From assembly GCA_016709025.1 (NCBI GenBank), contig JADJEQ010000037.1:293501-357500 (forward strand): 64,000 bases of DNA. Direction: 5' to 3'. The position numbers and the translations under genes were made by a program. Below are positions 33,812 through 43,552 of the stretch, one piece after another. The notes beneath the pieces were generated by a model. It was not told the origin of the DNA, ran no database searches, and was given only the letters and a program-made list of their open reading frames with translations. Numbering within the stretch: position 1 is the first letter of the stretch; every line of letters begins with the position of its first letter. This stretch comes from Bacteroidales bacterium (GTDB lineage Bacteria > Bacteroidota > Bacteroidia > Bacteroidales > Lentimicrobiaceae).

Positions 33812-36019
33812 TTAGAGGTTTGTGTTCAGGTAATTTTCAATCAATGTAAACAGATGCATCCGGGTATTCCCGCCGTAGATTCCATGGTTCCTGTTTACAT
33901 AAAGCATCTGATCGAACTGCTTTCCGGCCTGAACCAGTCTTTCTGACAATTCAACCGTATTCTGCACGTGCACATTGTCATCTGCCATGCCATGAACCAG
34001 CAAAAGCTTTCCTTTTAACTTATCAGCAAAGAAAAGCGGCGAGTTCTGATCATAGCCATTGGGATTATCCTTGGGTTTGCGCATGAAGCGCTCAGTATAG
34101 ATGTTATCATAGTAACGCCAGTTGGTGACCGGTGCAACAGCAATCCCCATTTTAAAGGCACCATCGCCCTTGAGCATGCATGAAGACGAAATAAATCCTC
34201 CATAACTCCATCCCCAGATGCCAATTCTGCTTCCGTCGACATAGGGCAGGGAAGCCGCATATTTTGCAACTTCTACCTGATCAATGGTTTCATATTTGCC
34301 AAGCTGCAGATAGGTAACCTTTCGGAAAGCCTCTCCCCTGCCGCCTGTCCCACGCGGATCGACACACATAACAATGTAACCCTTCTGCGCAATGTACTCA
34401 TCGAATCCAAAACCCCACTGATCCAGCACTTCCTGTGAATTCGGTCCGCTATACTGATTCAGCAGAACGGGGTATTTCTTCGACTGATCGAAATCAGGCG
34501 GGTAAATAACCCAACCGTTCAGGGCAACGTTTTCAGATGTATTAAAGGTAAAGAACTCTTTTAACCGGGGTTTGTATTCATTCAGCTTTTCCGTAAGGCC
34601 GGCATTGTCTTCGAGTATGCGAATCTGTTTGCCGGAGGCTTCATATAAAGTAAAAACCGGCGGAGTGGTTGCCGATGAAAAGGTACTTATATAATACTTG
34701 TAAGTGCTGCTGAATGCGGCGCTGTTGGTGCCTGAATTCACTGAAATCATTCTGACTTTCCCATCTGTGTTCACAGTATACACTTCCCGCTGAAGCGGAG
34801 AAATGCCGGCAGCCTGGTAATAAAAAAGCTTTTTTGCCGGATCAAAACCATAAAAAGCAGTGACATCAAAATTACCGGAAGTGAGTTGTTTTATAAGGCT
34901 TCCTTTTATATCATAAAGATACAGGTGATTCCATCCGTCTTTTTCGCTCGTTATCACGAAGTTGTTTACATCGGGTAAAAAATGAATATTGTCAAAATTC
35001 GTTTCATCGATGTAACACTTATTTTCCTCCGTATAAATAATCTCTGACTGACCGGTGGCAGCATTGGTTTTGAGGATTTCAAGCTTGTTCTGCAGCCTGT
35101 TAAGTCTGAGAATTGCCAGATACGCCGGCTCATTTGTAAACATGATTCGGGGTATGTACTGATCCTTCTCTGGCCCGATATTTACCCTTAACGTATTGCC
35201 TGATTCAAGGTTGTAAACGTGCACGGTAACAACTGAATTATCCTCGCCGGCTTTGGGATATTTAAACTGGCTGTTCGACGGATAGAGTGCATTATCATCC
35301 AGAGATGGTTTCTGGCCCTGGAACATGGTCATATTAAACATCTTAACACCACGCTCATCAAATTTCATATAGGCCAGCTTTTTGCTGTCGGGCGACCATG
35401 AAAATGCCTTATTAAACTCAAACTCCTCCTCATAAACCCAATCGGGGGCTCCGTTGATGATTTCGTTGAATTTACCATCGGTGGTAATCTGAATTTCCTT
35501 TCCTTTTGCAGGATCTGTGATGAACAGGTTGTTTTCGCGCACAAAGGCGACCAGATTGCCATCGGGCGAAAAGGTTGCCAATTGCTGCATTCCGTTTGCG
35601 GACAATGGTGTAAACTTTTTTGCTGAAATATCATAAATATAATAATCGGCTTTGAACGACCTGCGGTAAAGCGGTTCGTAATTCGACTGGATCAACAGCC
35701 TTTTTTCATCGGCACTGAATTCATAATCTACGATCATTTTGATCTCTGAATCAGGAAATTCACCCAGATCAAGAATGGTTGCCACCTTTTCGCCGGATTT
35801 GTAACTGAATTTTTCAAGTTTAAGGTTATCTTCACTCAGTGTGGTATAATGCACGCCATCGTTCATCGATTTTAGTCCATCAACCGAAGCAGCGGCGAAA
35901 ACCCGTTTTTTCATCAGGTCGTCAAGGCTAAAAGGCTTTCTTAAGCTTTGTCCCTGAGCGGAAACCGGCAACTGAAACAATGCGAGAACAACAAGAAATG
36001 GTACAAGAAATCTTTTCAT
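33812..36019 (-). CDS. Dipeptidyl peptidase IV-type S9 peptidase
   Basis: 735 residues. Signal peptide MKRFLVPFLVVLALFQLPVSAQ. N-terminal eight-bladed beta-propeller (DPPIV_N; e.g. DWVYEEEFEFNKAFSWSPDSKKLAYMKFDE, whose paired Glu EEEF binds the substrate amino terminus). C-terminal alpha/beta hydrolase with nucleophile Ser605 in GWSYGG, Asp in VHGMADDNVH and His in NRNHGIYGG. Removes X-Pro (or related) dipeptides from peptide ends in the periplasm or on the surface. All catalytic parts intact; 735 residues is the normal length. Confidence 0.93.
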   Translation of the reverse strand: MKRFLVPFLVVLALFQLPVSAQGQSLRKPFSLDDLMKKRVFAAASVDGLKSMNDGVHYTTLSEDNLKLEKFSYKSGEKVATILDLGEFPDSEIKMIVDYEFSADEKRLLIQSNYEPLYRRSFKADYYIYDISAKKFTPLSANGMQQLATFSPDGNLVAFVRENNLFITDPAKGKEIQITTDGKFNEIINGAPDWVYEEEFEFNKAFSWSPDSKKLAYMKFDERGVKMFNMTMFQGQKPSLDDNALYPSNSQFKYPKAGEDNSVVTVHVYNLESGNTLRVNIGPEKDQYIPRIMFTNEPAYLAILRLNRLQNKLEILKTNAATGQSEIIYTEENKCYIDETNFDNIHFLPDVNNFVITSEKDGWNHLYLYDIKGSLIKQLTSGNFDVTAFYGFDPAKKLFYYQAAGISPLQREVYTVNTDGKVRMISVNSGTNSAAFSSTYKYYISTFSSATTPPVFTLYEASGKQIRILEDNAGLTEKLNEYKPRLKEFFTFNTSENVALNGWVIYPPDFDQSKKYPVLLNQYSGPNSQEVLDQWGFGFDEYIAQKGYIVMCVDPRGTGGRGEAFRKVTYLQLGKYETIDQVEVAKYAASLPYVDGSRIGIWGWSYGGFISSSCMLKGDGAFKMGIAVAPVTNWRYYDNIYTERFMRKPKDNPNGYDQNSPLFFADKLKGKLLLVHGMADDNVHVQNTVELSERLVQAGKQFDQMLYVNRNHGIYGGNTRMHLFTLIENYLNTNL

Positions 36020-36089
36020 AGGTTTTGGTAAATTAGTCCTGCAATAGTGATTACTTTGGTTTGTAAGTGATTCATTTTCAGTGGTTTCT

Positions 36090-36179
36090 AAGGTTAAGGT
36101 TAAGGAGGTTAAGGTTTAGGTTTAGGTTAAGGTTTAGGTTCAGGTTAAGATTAAGGATAAGGTTTAGGTTTAGGTTTAG
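36090..36179 (+). repeat. Telomere-like degenerate hexamer run (AAGGTT/TAGGTT)
   Basis: About 90 bases of nearly uninterrupted A/T-AGGTT hexamers (AAGGTT, TAGGTT, CAGGTT, AAGATT) on the plus strand, between the start of the S9 peptidase gene and the 151-bp tandem repeats. It lacks coding capacity. Confidence 0.8.
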
Positions 36180-36260
36180 TTTTGGAACCTATTAAATTAA
36201 AGTTTTAATACTTTACCCTTGCATCAACCCTGGTAAGGCGAGGATCGATTAGCCTATATT

Positions 36261-36640
36261 TAACCAGGCCGAAACTCAATCACAATCCATATCTCAACCT
36301 TAACCTCAACCTTAACCTCAAACTCCTCCTCTATTTGATTTAATAAATAACTTTTTACTTCTTCACCTTTAACATACACCCTATTTGTTTCGCTGATGGT
36401 TGTATCTATGTCTAACCAGGCCGAAACTCCATCACAATCTAAATCTCAGCCTTAACCTCAACCTTAATCTCAAACTCCTCCTCAATTGGATTTTATAAAA
36501 AACTTTTTACTACTTCCCTTTAACATACACCCTATTTGTTGCGCTGGTGTTTGTGTCTATGTCTAACCAGGTCGTAGCTCAATCTCAATCTAAATCTAAA
36601 TCTCAACCTTAACCTCAAACTCCTCAATCGGATTCGCATA
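36261..36640 (+). repeat. Two and a half tandem copies of a ~151-bp repeat containing CCTTAACC tracts
   Basis: Copies begin with TAACCAGG(C/T)CG at 36261, 36413 and 36564 (spacing 152 and 151); the third stops around 36640. Each carries a run of CCTTAACCTCAA, the complement of the hexamers at 36090-36179, then AACTCCTC, an AT-rich part with AACTTTTTACT, and AACATACACCCTATTTGTT. No ORF is conserved through the copies. With the hexamer run this fills the gap between the S9 peptidase and tRNA-Val genes. Confidence 0.8.
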
Positions 36641-36747
36641 AAAGGACTTTCCGGAAGCATGAAATTAATCCGCCAAAGATAAAACTATCATCCATGAGAG
36701 GAATAAAAGTTCATGAAAATGATGAAGAAATGAAAAAAAAGCAGAAT

Positions 36748-36780
36748 TCTGAAAAAAAACCGGAAGATTTTTTATCTTTG
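36748..36780 (+). promoter_or_regulatory. Promoter of tRNA-Val
   Basis: TCTG (36748-36751), 21-base spacer, TATCTTTG (36773-36780). The tRNA begins 12 bases later. The same TCTG-N21 form occurs before the small membrane protein gene at 15378. Confidence 0.55.
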
Positions 36781-36792
36781 CCCTCCCAAATC

Positions 36793-36867
36793 GGGATGTT
36801 AGCTCAGTTGGTTCAGAGCATCGCCTTGACAGGGCGGGGGCCACTGGTTCGAGTCCAGTACATCCCA
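36793..36867 (+). tRNA. tRNA-Val(GAC)
   Basis: 75-base cloverleaf: acceptor GGGATGT/ACATCCC, D arm AGCTCAGTTGGTTCAGAGC, anticodon stem TCGCC/GGCGG with one non-canonical pair and loop TTGACAG (anticodon GAC), T arm ACTGGTTCGAGTCCAGT. CCA not encoded. Confidence 0.93.
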
Positions 36868-36868
36868 C

Positions 36869-36898
36869 AAAAGCCGCTAAATAGCGGCTTTTTTTTAT
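36869..36898 (+). terminator. Terminator after tRNA-Val
   Basis: AAAAGCCGCTA (36869-36879) with TAGCGGCTTTT (36882-36892) followed by further T, two bases after the tRNA. Confidence 0.85.
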
Positions 36899-37035
36899 TT
36901 CAGCAAGAAAGCTCTTGATCTTTGACAAGCTATTCTTTCAGGATTAAGGAAATATCCGTCACCTTATATAGGTTTAGTGTTGATCCCGGCGATTCGCAAG
37001 CAACTATTGAATCACAAGATCTGCTGAATAGCAAT

Positions 37036-37082
37036 TTTAAAAACAAGCCTCCCTCATCCGCATTGAGCTTCTGAGGAAGGCT
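37036..37082 (-). terminator. Terminator of the giant surface-protein gene
   Basis: On the minus strand AGCCTTCCTCA (37082-37072) pairs with TGAGGGAGGCT (37056-37046, one mismatch) and is followed by TGTTTTTAAAA. It lies 67 bases past the stop codon. The rest of 36899-37148 shows nothing I can name. Confidence 0.7.
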
Positions 37083-37148
37083 CTGACAATCAGCTACCGA
37101 TCAACAACGACAACTGATTCAATTGGTATTCCCGGCAATTAAAATCTA

Positions 37149-39353
37149 TCAGGGTGTAATACTACCGGCAAATCCGGCTGCATTGTTGTCAACAATGGTC
37201 ATATCGGCCGTGTCAACAATCCCGTCTCCATTCACATCATTTGAATTGTATCCGGATATGAAGCCCGCTGCATCATTGTCTACCGGGGTCATATCCGCAG
37301 TATCAACAATTCCGTCCTGGTTCACATCGCCACCAAATACTACATATTCGCCGGTTATCATCTGCAACAGATTGCCTCCATATACTTTTGAAGGCGCATC
37401 GAACGAATAGCTCACAGATCCACTGCTCATCGATACCGGAACAGAAGAAACAGTTTCAAGACTGTTACGATGCTTTACAGTAATGTAGTATGATCCGAAG
37501 TAAAAGTAAGGAATGTTTACTGTGGCCTGACCATTGATACCCAATGCTACATCATCAATGGTATACACAATGGAATTATAATCTGCCACACTGTGTAGTT
37601 CAACAGTGATATGGTCAGCAATTCCAGTCCCGAAATTCGGTCCATTCTCATCCATCGCCTGTCGCATCACCCCGGTTCCATCGTACAATCCTTCAAGGAA
37701 AACTTCAAGAGCAAGAATCCGGTCTGGCAATGTAAAGGTCTGGACATCGTTATCTGTATCATAATAGGCATTTGATCCTGCAAAACCTATAACAGTGGCT
37801 GTGTTGATTACAGATCCGGCAATCAGGTCTGCATCTGTCAGAGTATAAACAGCACTGAAAGTAGTGTTATCAGCAGTTCCCGGTGCAAGAGATAAAATCG
37901 GACCTCCTGTTACACTTACCTTCGGATCGTTTATTACAATATCAGTCAATGTTAAATCCCCGATATTAGAAACTGCAAATTCATATGAAATCTGATCACC
38001 GGCATTGTAAATACCTGTTGGTTCATTATCAATATATGTTCCGGTCTTGGCAAGTTCAATTTTATTTGATAAAGCAGGAACAAAGTAGATAAAACCGCAG
38101 TTTTCAAAAGCTTCGTTGATCCATTTAAGTGAATATTTGATATTGGCAAGTGTAGGAGCATTCGGGCCGGGTAATGAAGCACTGCCCAATGCCAGGTTAG
38201 CCAGATCAAACAAGTCCTGAACGGTCGGGTCATCGCCCAGATAGTTATATACGGACTGTGGAATCACATAATGGGTCGCATCATCTAGTGGTATATTCTC
38301 ACCGCTGCCACAACCTGATGAAGACCTGATATAAAACTCGGGACTTTCAAGTACAAGGCTGCCTAATGCAGGCGTTAACCATAGATTAAATTGCATGGTG
38401 ATTGCCTCTACCAGAAGAGAGTTGTTAAACCTTCCATCAGTTTGCAACAGGTTTCCAAAATTCCCACAGCCCCAGTTCCCGGTTAAGACAAATGCATTGT
38501 TGTATGTCGGGAAACGGTCAATGATGCATTGAGCTCCTCCATCAACAGGAACAGTAAAAGAACGGTTGTTAGCTGGAATACCTATAACCACCGGACCATT
38601 TTCGCTCAGCAAAGAATTCATCAGATCATATGAACTCGTTCCGTCGCAGAAAGATCCCGTTTCACTGCCAAGTGTAAATTGGGTAACTGTGCAGTATTCC
38701 TCTTCACAATGTTCCAAATCCTGTGTAATCTGAATGCTTTCAGTATCAAAACATCCATTGGCCGAAGTAACGGTTACCGTATAGGTGCCCGGTGAGGTTA
38801 CATTTAATATGGCCTCTGTTCCCACAACCCCGGTTCCATCTGACCAGGAGTAGCTTCCGCCGCCCGTGGCTGTCAGGTTGATCGTAGTTACCGTACAGGT
38901 CAGAATGGTGGTTGAAGGCGGAGTGATGCCGGCAGTCGGATTTGCAATATCCTGCGTAATGACAATGCTTTCCGTGTCAGAACATCCATTCGCTGAAGTA
39001 ACGGTTACGGTGTAAGTACCCGGTGCAGTTACATTCAAGATAGCTTCTGTACCTACTACATTGATACCGTCAGACCATGAGTAGCTTCCGCCACCCGTGG
39101 CTGTCAGGTTGATCGAAGTCACTGAACAGGTCAGGATGGTGGTTAAAGGTGTGTCAATACCTGCAGTGGGAACTGCATCATCCTGGGTAATCTGAATGCT
39201 TTCAGTATCAGAACAGCCATTGGCCAGCGTAACGGTTACCGTATAGGTGCCCGGTGAAGTTACATTTAATATGGCCTCAGTACCTACAACCCCGGTTCCG
39301 TTGGACCATGAGTAGCTTCCGCCGCCTGTGGCTGTCAGGTTGATTGAAGTCAC
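37149..39353 (-). CDS. C-terminal piece of the giant surface protein (last repeats, DUF11-like, dockerin-like end)
   Basis: 734 residues; the ATG at the upper end lies inside a repeat and is not a real start. It carries the last three repeats, then a unique Cys-containing region (about 220-440: CTVTQFTLGSETGSFCDGTSSYDLM, then IDRFPTYNNAFVLTGNWGCGNFGNLL), a DUF11/conserved-repeat-type domain (KIELAKTGTYIDNEPTGIYNAGDQISYEFAVSNIGDLTLTDIVI), and a final ~60 residues with two calcium-loop motifs (GDVNQDGIVDTADM and NDVNGDGIVDTADM), i.e. dockerin-like. No T9SS sorting domain is seen at the end. Ends with a proper stop 67 bases before a terminator. Confidence 0.8.
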   Translation of the reverse strand: MTSINLTATGGGSYSWSNGTGVVGTEAILNVTSPGTYTVTVTLANGCSDTESIQITQDDAVPTAGIDTPLTTILTCSVTSINLTATGGGSYSWSDGINVVGTEAILNVTAPGTYTVTVTSANGCSDTESIVITQDIANPTAGITPPSTTILTCTVTTINLTATGGGSYSWSDGTGVVGTEAILNVTSPGTYTVTVTSANGCFDTESIQITQDLEHCEEEYCTVTQFTLGSETGSFCDGTSSYDLMNSLLSENGPVVIGIPANNRSFTVPVDGGAQCIIDRFPTYNNAFVLTGNWGCGNFGNLLQTDGRFNNSLLVEAITMQFNLWLTPALGSLVLESPEFYIRSSSGCGSGENIPLDDATHYVIPQSVYNYLGDDPTVQDLFDLANLALGSASLPGPNAPTLANIKYSLKWINEAFENCGFIYFVPALSNKIELAKTGTYIDNEPTGIYNAGDQISYEFAVSNIGDLTLTDIVINDPKVSVTGGPILSLAPGTADNTTFSAVYTLTDADLIAGSVINTATVIGFAGSNAYYDTDNDVQTFTLPDRILALEVFLEGLYDGTGVMRQAMDENGPNFGTGIADHITVELHSVADYNSIVYTIDDVALGINGQATVNIPYFYFGSYYITVKHRNSLETVSSVPVSMSSGSVSYSFDAPSKVYGGNLLQMITGEYVVFGGDVNQDGIVDTADMTPVDNDAAGFISGYNSNDVNGDGIVDTADMTIVDNNAAGFAGSITP

Positions 39354-39361
39354 TGAACAGG

Positions 39362-41569
39362 TCAGGATGGTCGTTGTTGGCAGGGTGATCCCGGCAGTCG
39401 GTACGGCGATATCCTGGGTAATCTGATGCTTTCAGTGTCAGAACAACCATTGGCCGAAGTAACGGTTACCGTGTAGGTACCCGGTGCGGTGACATTCAGG
39501 GTGGCTGAGGTGCCCACGATATTGGTGCCGTCTGACCATGAATAGCTTCCGCCGCCCGTGGCTGTCAGGTTGATTGAAGTTACCGAACAGGTCAGGATGG
39601 TGGTTGAAGGCGGGGTAATTCCGGCAGTAGGATTTGCGATATCCTGAGTAATGACGATGCTTTCTGTATCAGAACATCCATTGGCCGAAGTAACGGTTAC
39701 GGTGTAGGTGCCCGGTGCGGTGACATTCAAGGTAGCTTCCGTGCCGACTACATTGATGCCGTCAGACCATGAATAGCTTCCGCCGCCCGTGGCTGTCAGG
39801 TTGATCGAAGTCACTGAACAGGTCAGGATGGTCGTTGTTGGCGGGGTGATCCCGGCAGTCGGTACAGCGATATCCTGGGTAATAACGATGCTTTCAGTAT
39901 CAGAACAACCATTGGCCAAAGTAACGGTTACGGTGTAGGTGCCCGGCGAGGATACATTCAAGGTAGCTTCCGTGCCGACTACATTGATGCCGTCAGACCA
40001 TGAATAGCTGCCGCCTCCTGTGGCTGTCAGGTTGATCGAAGTTACCGAACAGGTCAGGATGGTCGTTGTTGGCGGGGTGATCCCGGCAGTCGGTACGGCG
40101 ATATCCTGGGTAATAACGATGCTTTCAGTGTCAGAACATCCGTTGGCCAAAGTAACGGTTACGGTGTAGGTACCCGGTGAGGTTACATTCAGCGTAGCAG
40201 TGGTTCCAACGATATTGGTACCGTCTGACCATGAGTAGCTGCCGCCGCCCGTGGCTGTCAGGTTGATCGAAGTTACCGAACAGGTCAGGATGGTCGTTGT
40301 TGGCGGGGTGATCCCGGCAGTCGGTACGGCGATATCCTGGGTAATCGTGATGCTTTCCGTGTCAGAACATCCATTCGCCGAAGTAACAGTTACGGTGTAA
40401 GTACCCGGTGCAGTTACATTCAATGTGGCTGTGGTTCCTACGATATTGGTACCGTCTGACCATGAGTAGCTGCCGCCGCCCGTGGCGGTCAGGTTGATCG
40501 AGGTTAGCGAACAAGTCAGTATGATGGTTGTTGGTGGTGTAATCCCCGCAGTCGGTACAGCGATATCCTGGGTAATAACTATGGTTTCAGTATCAGAACA
40601 GCCATTGGCCAGCGTAACGCTTACCGTATCGGTTCCCGGTGCAGTTACATTCAAGGTGGCCTGGTGCCGACACTTGGTGCCGTCTGACCATGAGTAGCTG
40701 CCGCCGCCCGTGGCTGTCAGGTTGATTGAAGTCACTGAACAGGTCAGGATGGTCGTTGTTGGCGGGGTGATCCCGGCAGTCGGTACGGCGATATCCTGGG
40801 TAATGCTGATGCTTTCGGTATCACAACAACCATTGGCCAGCGTAACGGTTACCGTATAGGTTCCCGGTGCGGTGACATTCAAGGTGGCTGTGGTGCCGAC
40901 GATATTGGTACCGTCTGACCATGAATAGCTGCCGCCACCCGTGGCTGTCAGGTTGATCGAAGTCACTGAACAGGTCAGGATGGTCGTTGTTGGCGGGGTG
41001 ATCCCGGCAGTCGGTACGGCGATATCCTGGGTAATAACGATGCTTTCAGTATCAGAACAACCATTGGCCAGCGTAACGGTTACCGTATAGGTGCCCGGTG
41101 CGGTGACATTCAAGGTAGCTTCCGTGCCGATTACATTGATGCCGTTTGACCATGAGTAGCTGCCGCCACCTGTGGCTGTCAGGTTGATCGAAGTTACCGA
41201 ACAGGTCAGGATGGTCGTTGTTGGCGGGGTGATCCCGGCAGTCGGTACGGCGATATCCTGGGTAATAACGATGCTTTCAGTATCAGAACAACCATTGGCC
41301 AGCGTAACGGTTACCGTATAGGTGCCCGGTGCGGTGACATTCAGGGTGGCTGTGGTGCCGACGATATTGGTGCCGTCTGACCATGAATAGCTGCCGCCGC
41401 CCGTGGCTGTCAGGTTGATCGAAGTCACCGAACAGGTCAGGATGGTCGTTGTCGGCGGGGTGATCCCGGCAGTCGGTACGGCGATATCCTGGGTAATCGT
41501 GATGCTTTCTGTGTCAGAACATCCATTGGCCAGCGTAACGGTTACCGTATAGGTAGCAGGTGCAGTCAC
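39362..41569 (-). CDS. Giant surface protein, internal repeat piece
   Basis: 735 residues, about nine and a half repeats in one frame; no start of its own. One copy near 40663 is damaged (reads TKCRHQATLNV instead of TNIVGTTATLNV) but keeps frame. The piece ends in a shifted tail after a missing A near 39424. Confidence 0.6.
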   Translation of the reverse strand: MTAPATYTVTVTLANGCSDTESITITQDIAVPTAGITPPTTTILTCSVTSINLTATGGGSYSWSDGTNIVGTTATLNVTAPGTYTVTVTLANGCSDTESIVITQDIAVPTAGITPPTTTILTCSVTSINLTATGGGSYSWSNGINVIGTEATLNVTAPGTYTVTVTLANGCSDTESIVITQDIAVPTAGITPPTTTILTCSVTSINLTATGGGSYSWSDGTNIVGTTATLNVTAPGTYTVTVTLANGCCDTESISITQDIAVPTAGITPPTTTILTCSVTSINLTATGGGSYSWSDGTKCRHQATLNVTAPGTDTVSVTLANGCSDTETIVITQDIAVPTAGITPPTTIILTCSLTSINLTATGGGSYSWSDGTNIVGTTATLNVTAPGTYTVTVTSANGCSDTESITITQDIAVPTAGITPPTTTILTCSVTSINLTATGGGSYSWSDGTNIVGTTATLNVTSPGTYTVTVTLANGCSDTESIVITQDIAVPTAGITPPTTTILTCSVTSINLTATGGGSYSWSDGINVVGTEATLNVSSPGTYTVTVTLANGCSDTESIVITQDIAVPTAGITPPTTTILTCSVTSINLTATGGGSYSWSDGINVVGTEATLNVTAPGTYTVTVTSANGCSDTESIVITQDIANPTAGITPPSTTILTCSVTSINLTATGGGSYSWSDGTNIVGTSATLNVTAPGTYTVTVTSANGCSDTESIRLPRISPYRLPGSPCQQRPS

Positions 41570-41571
41570 AT

Positions 41572-42120
41572 TCAGCGTGGCTGAGGTTCCGACGATATTG
41601 GTGCCGTCTGACCATGAGTAGCTCCGCCGCCCGTGGCTGTCAGGTTGATCGAAGTCACCGAACAGGTCAGGATGGTGGTTAAAGGTGTGTCAATACCTGC
41701 AGTGGGAACTGCATCGTCCTGTGTAATCTGAATGCTTTCAGTATCAAAACATCCATTGGCCGAAGTAACGGTTACGGTGTAGGTGCCCGGTGCGGTTACA
41801 TTCAAGGTAGCTTCCGTGCCGACTACATTGATACCGTCAGACCATGAATAGCTGCCGCCTCCTGTGGCTGTCAGGTTAATCGAAGTTACCGAACAGGTCA
41901 GGATGGTCGTTGTTGGCGGGGTGATCCCGGCAGTCGGTACGGCGATATCCTGGGTAATAACGATGCTTTCAGTATCAGAACAGCCATTGGCCAGCGTAAC
42001 GGTTACCGTATAGGTTCCCGGTGCGGTGACATTCAGGGTGGCTGTGGTGCCGACGATATTGGTGCCGTCTGACCATGAGTAGCTTCCGCCGCCCGTGGCT
42101 GTCAGGTTGATCGAAGTCAC
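41572..42120 (-). CDS. Giant surface protein, internal repeat piece
   Basis: 182 residues, about two and a half repeats, including the QDDAVPTAGIDTPLT variant that also occurs near the C-terminus. A missing T near 41624 shifts the end out of frame. Confidence 0.5.
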   Translation of the reverse strand: MTSINLTATGGGSYSWSDGTNIVGTTATLNVTAPGTYTVTVTLANGCSDTESIVITQDIAVPTAGITPPTTTILTCSVTSINLTATGGGSYSWSDGINVVGTEATLNVTAPGTYTVTVTSANGCFDTESIQITQDDAVPTAGIDTPLTTILTCSVTSINLTATGGGATHGQTAPISSEPQPR

Positions 42121-42128
42121 TGAACAGG

Positions 42129-42977
42129 TCAGGATGGTCGTTGTTGGCGGGGTGATCCCGGCAGTCGGTACATTTTATCCTGGGTAATAATGATGCTTTC
42201 AGTATCAGAACAACCATTGGCCAGCGTAACGGTTACCGTATAGGTTCCCGGTGCGGTGACATTCAGGGTGGCTGTGGTGCCGACGATATTGGTGCCGTCT
42301 GACCATGAATAGCTGCCGCCGCCTGTTGCTGTCAGGTTGATCGAAGTCACCGAACAGGTCAGGATGGTCGTTGTCGGCGGGGTAATCCCGGCAGTCGGTA
42401 CGGCGATATCCTGGGTAATAACGATGCTTTCAGTATCAGAACAACCATTGGCCAGCGTAACGGTTACCGTATAGGTTCCCGGTGCGGTGACATTCAGGGT
42501 GGCTGTGGTGCCGACGATATTGGTGCCGTCTGACCATGAGTAGCTGCCGCCACCCGTGGCTGTCAGGTTGATCGAAGTCACCGAACAGGTCAGGATGGTC
42601 GCTGTTGGCGGGGTGATCCCGGCAGTCGGAACGGTGATATCCTGGGTAATTGTGATCTCTGCTGTATCGGTACATCCATTGGCTGAAGTGACAGTTACCG
42701 TATAGGTGCCCGGTAAGGTTACATTCAAGGTGGCTGCGGTGCCGACGACATTGGTGCCGTCTGACCAGGAATAGCTTCCGCCGCCCGTAGCTGTCAGGTT
42801 GATCGAAGTTACCGAACAGGTCAGGATGGTGGTTGATGGCGGGGTGATCCCGGCAGTTGGAACCGCGATATCCTGGGTAATGACGATGCTTTCCGTGTCA
42901 GAACATCCATTGGCCGAAGTTACGGTTACGGTGTAGGTGCCAGGTGCAGTTACATTTAAGGTGGCTTGGTGCCACAC
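42129..42977 (-). CDS. Giant surface protein, internal repeat piece
   Basis: 282 residues, about three and a half repeats. Includes a variant repeat with TDTAEITITQDITV. Frame lost at the low end near 42172 and at the high end in a damaged copy (42960-43000). Confidence 0.5.
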   Translation of the reverse strand: MWHQATLNVTAPGTYTVTVTSANGCSDTESIVITQDIAVPTAGITPPSTTILTCSVTSINLTATGGGSYSWSDGTNVVGTAATLNVTLPGTYTVTVTSANGCTDTAEITITQDITVPTAGITPPTATILTCSVTSINLTATGGGSYSWSDGTNIVGTTATLNVTAPGTYTVTVTLANGCSDTESIVITQDIAVPTAGITPPTTTILTCSVTSINLTATGGGSYSWSDGTNIVGTTATLNVTAPGTYTVTVTLANGCSDTESIIITQDKMYRLPGSPRQQRPS

Positions 42978-43173
42978 ATTGGTCCGTCGACCATGAGTAG
43001 CTTCCGCCGCCCGTGGCTGTCAGGTTGATCGAAGTTACCGAACAGGTCAGAATGGTGGTTGAAGGCGGAGTGATGCCGGCAGTCGGAGCTGCAATATCCT
43101 GGGTAATAACGATGCTTTCAGTATCAGAACATCCATTGGCCAGCGTAACGGTTACGGTGTAGGTCCCGGGCAG

Positions 43174-43497
43174 TTACATTCGGGTAGCTTCTGTACCTAC
43201 TACATTGATACCGTCAGACCATGAGTAGTTGCCGCCACCCGTGGCTGTCAGGTTGATCGAAGCTACCGAACAGGTCAGGATGGTCGTTGTTGGCGGGGTG
43301 ATCCCGGCAGTCGGTACGGCGATATCCTGGGTAATGGTTATCTGTTCGGTGTCGCTGCAACCATTGGCCAGCGTAACGGTTACCGTATAGGTTCCCGGTG
43401 CGGTGACATTCAGGGTGGCTGTGGTGCCGACGATATTGGTGCCGTCTGACCATGAATAGCTGCCGCCGCCCGTGGCTGTCAGGTTAATCGAAGTCAC
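43174..43497 (-). CDS. Giant surface protein, short internal repeat piece
   Basis: 107 residues, about one and a third repeats (variant SDTEQITITQ), lying between two damaged copies. Confidence 0.45.
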   Translation of the reverse strand: MTSINLTATGGGSYSWSDGTNIVGTTATLNVTAPGTYTVTVTLANGCSDTEQITITQDIAVPTAGITPPTTTILTCSVASINLTATGGGNYSWSDGINVVGTEATRM

Positions 43498-43552
43498 CGT
43501 ACAGGTCAGGATCGTCGTTGATGGCGGGTAATCCCGGCAGTCGGAACTGCGA

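Noticed and set aside
36090..36640. Replication origin or real telomere
   Set aside because: No DnaA-box cluster, no dnaA/dnaN/gyr neighbours, and the region is internal on a continuous chromosome segment.
36694..36918. 74-aa frame over tRNA-Val
   Set aside because: It runs through the tRNA and its terminator.
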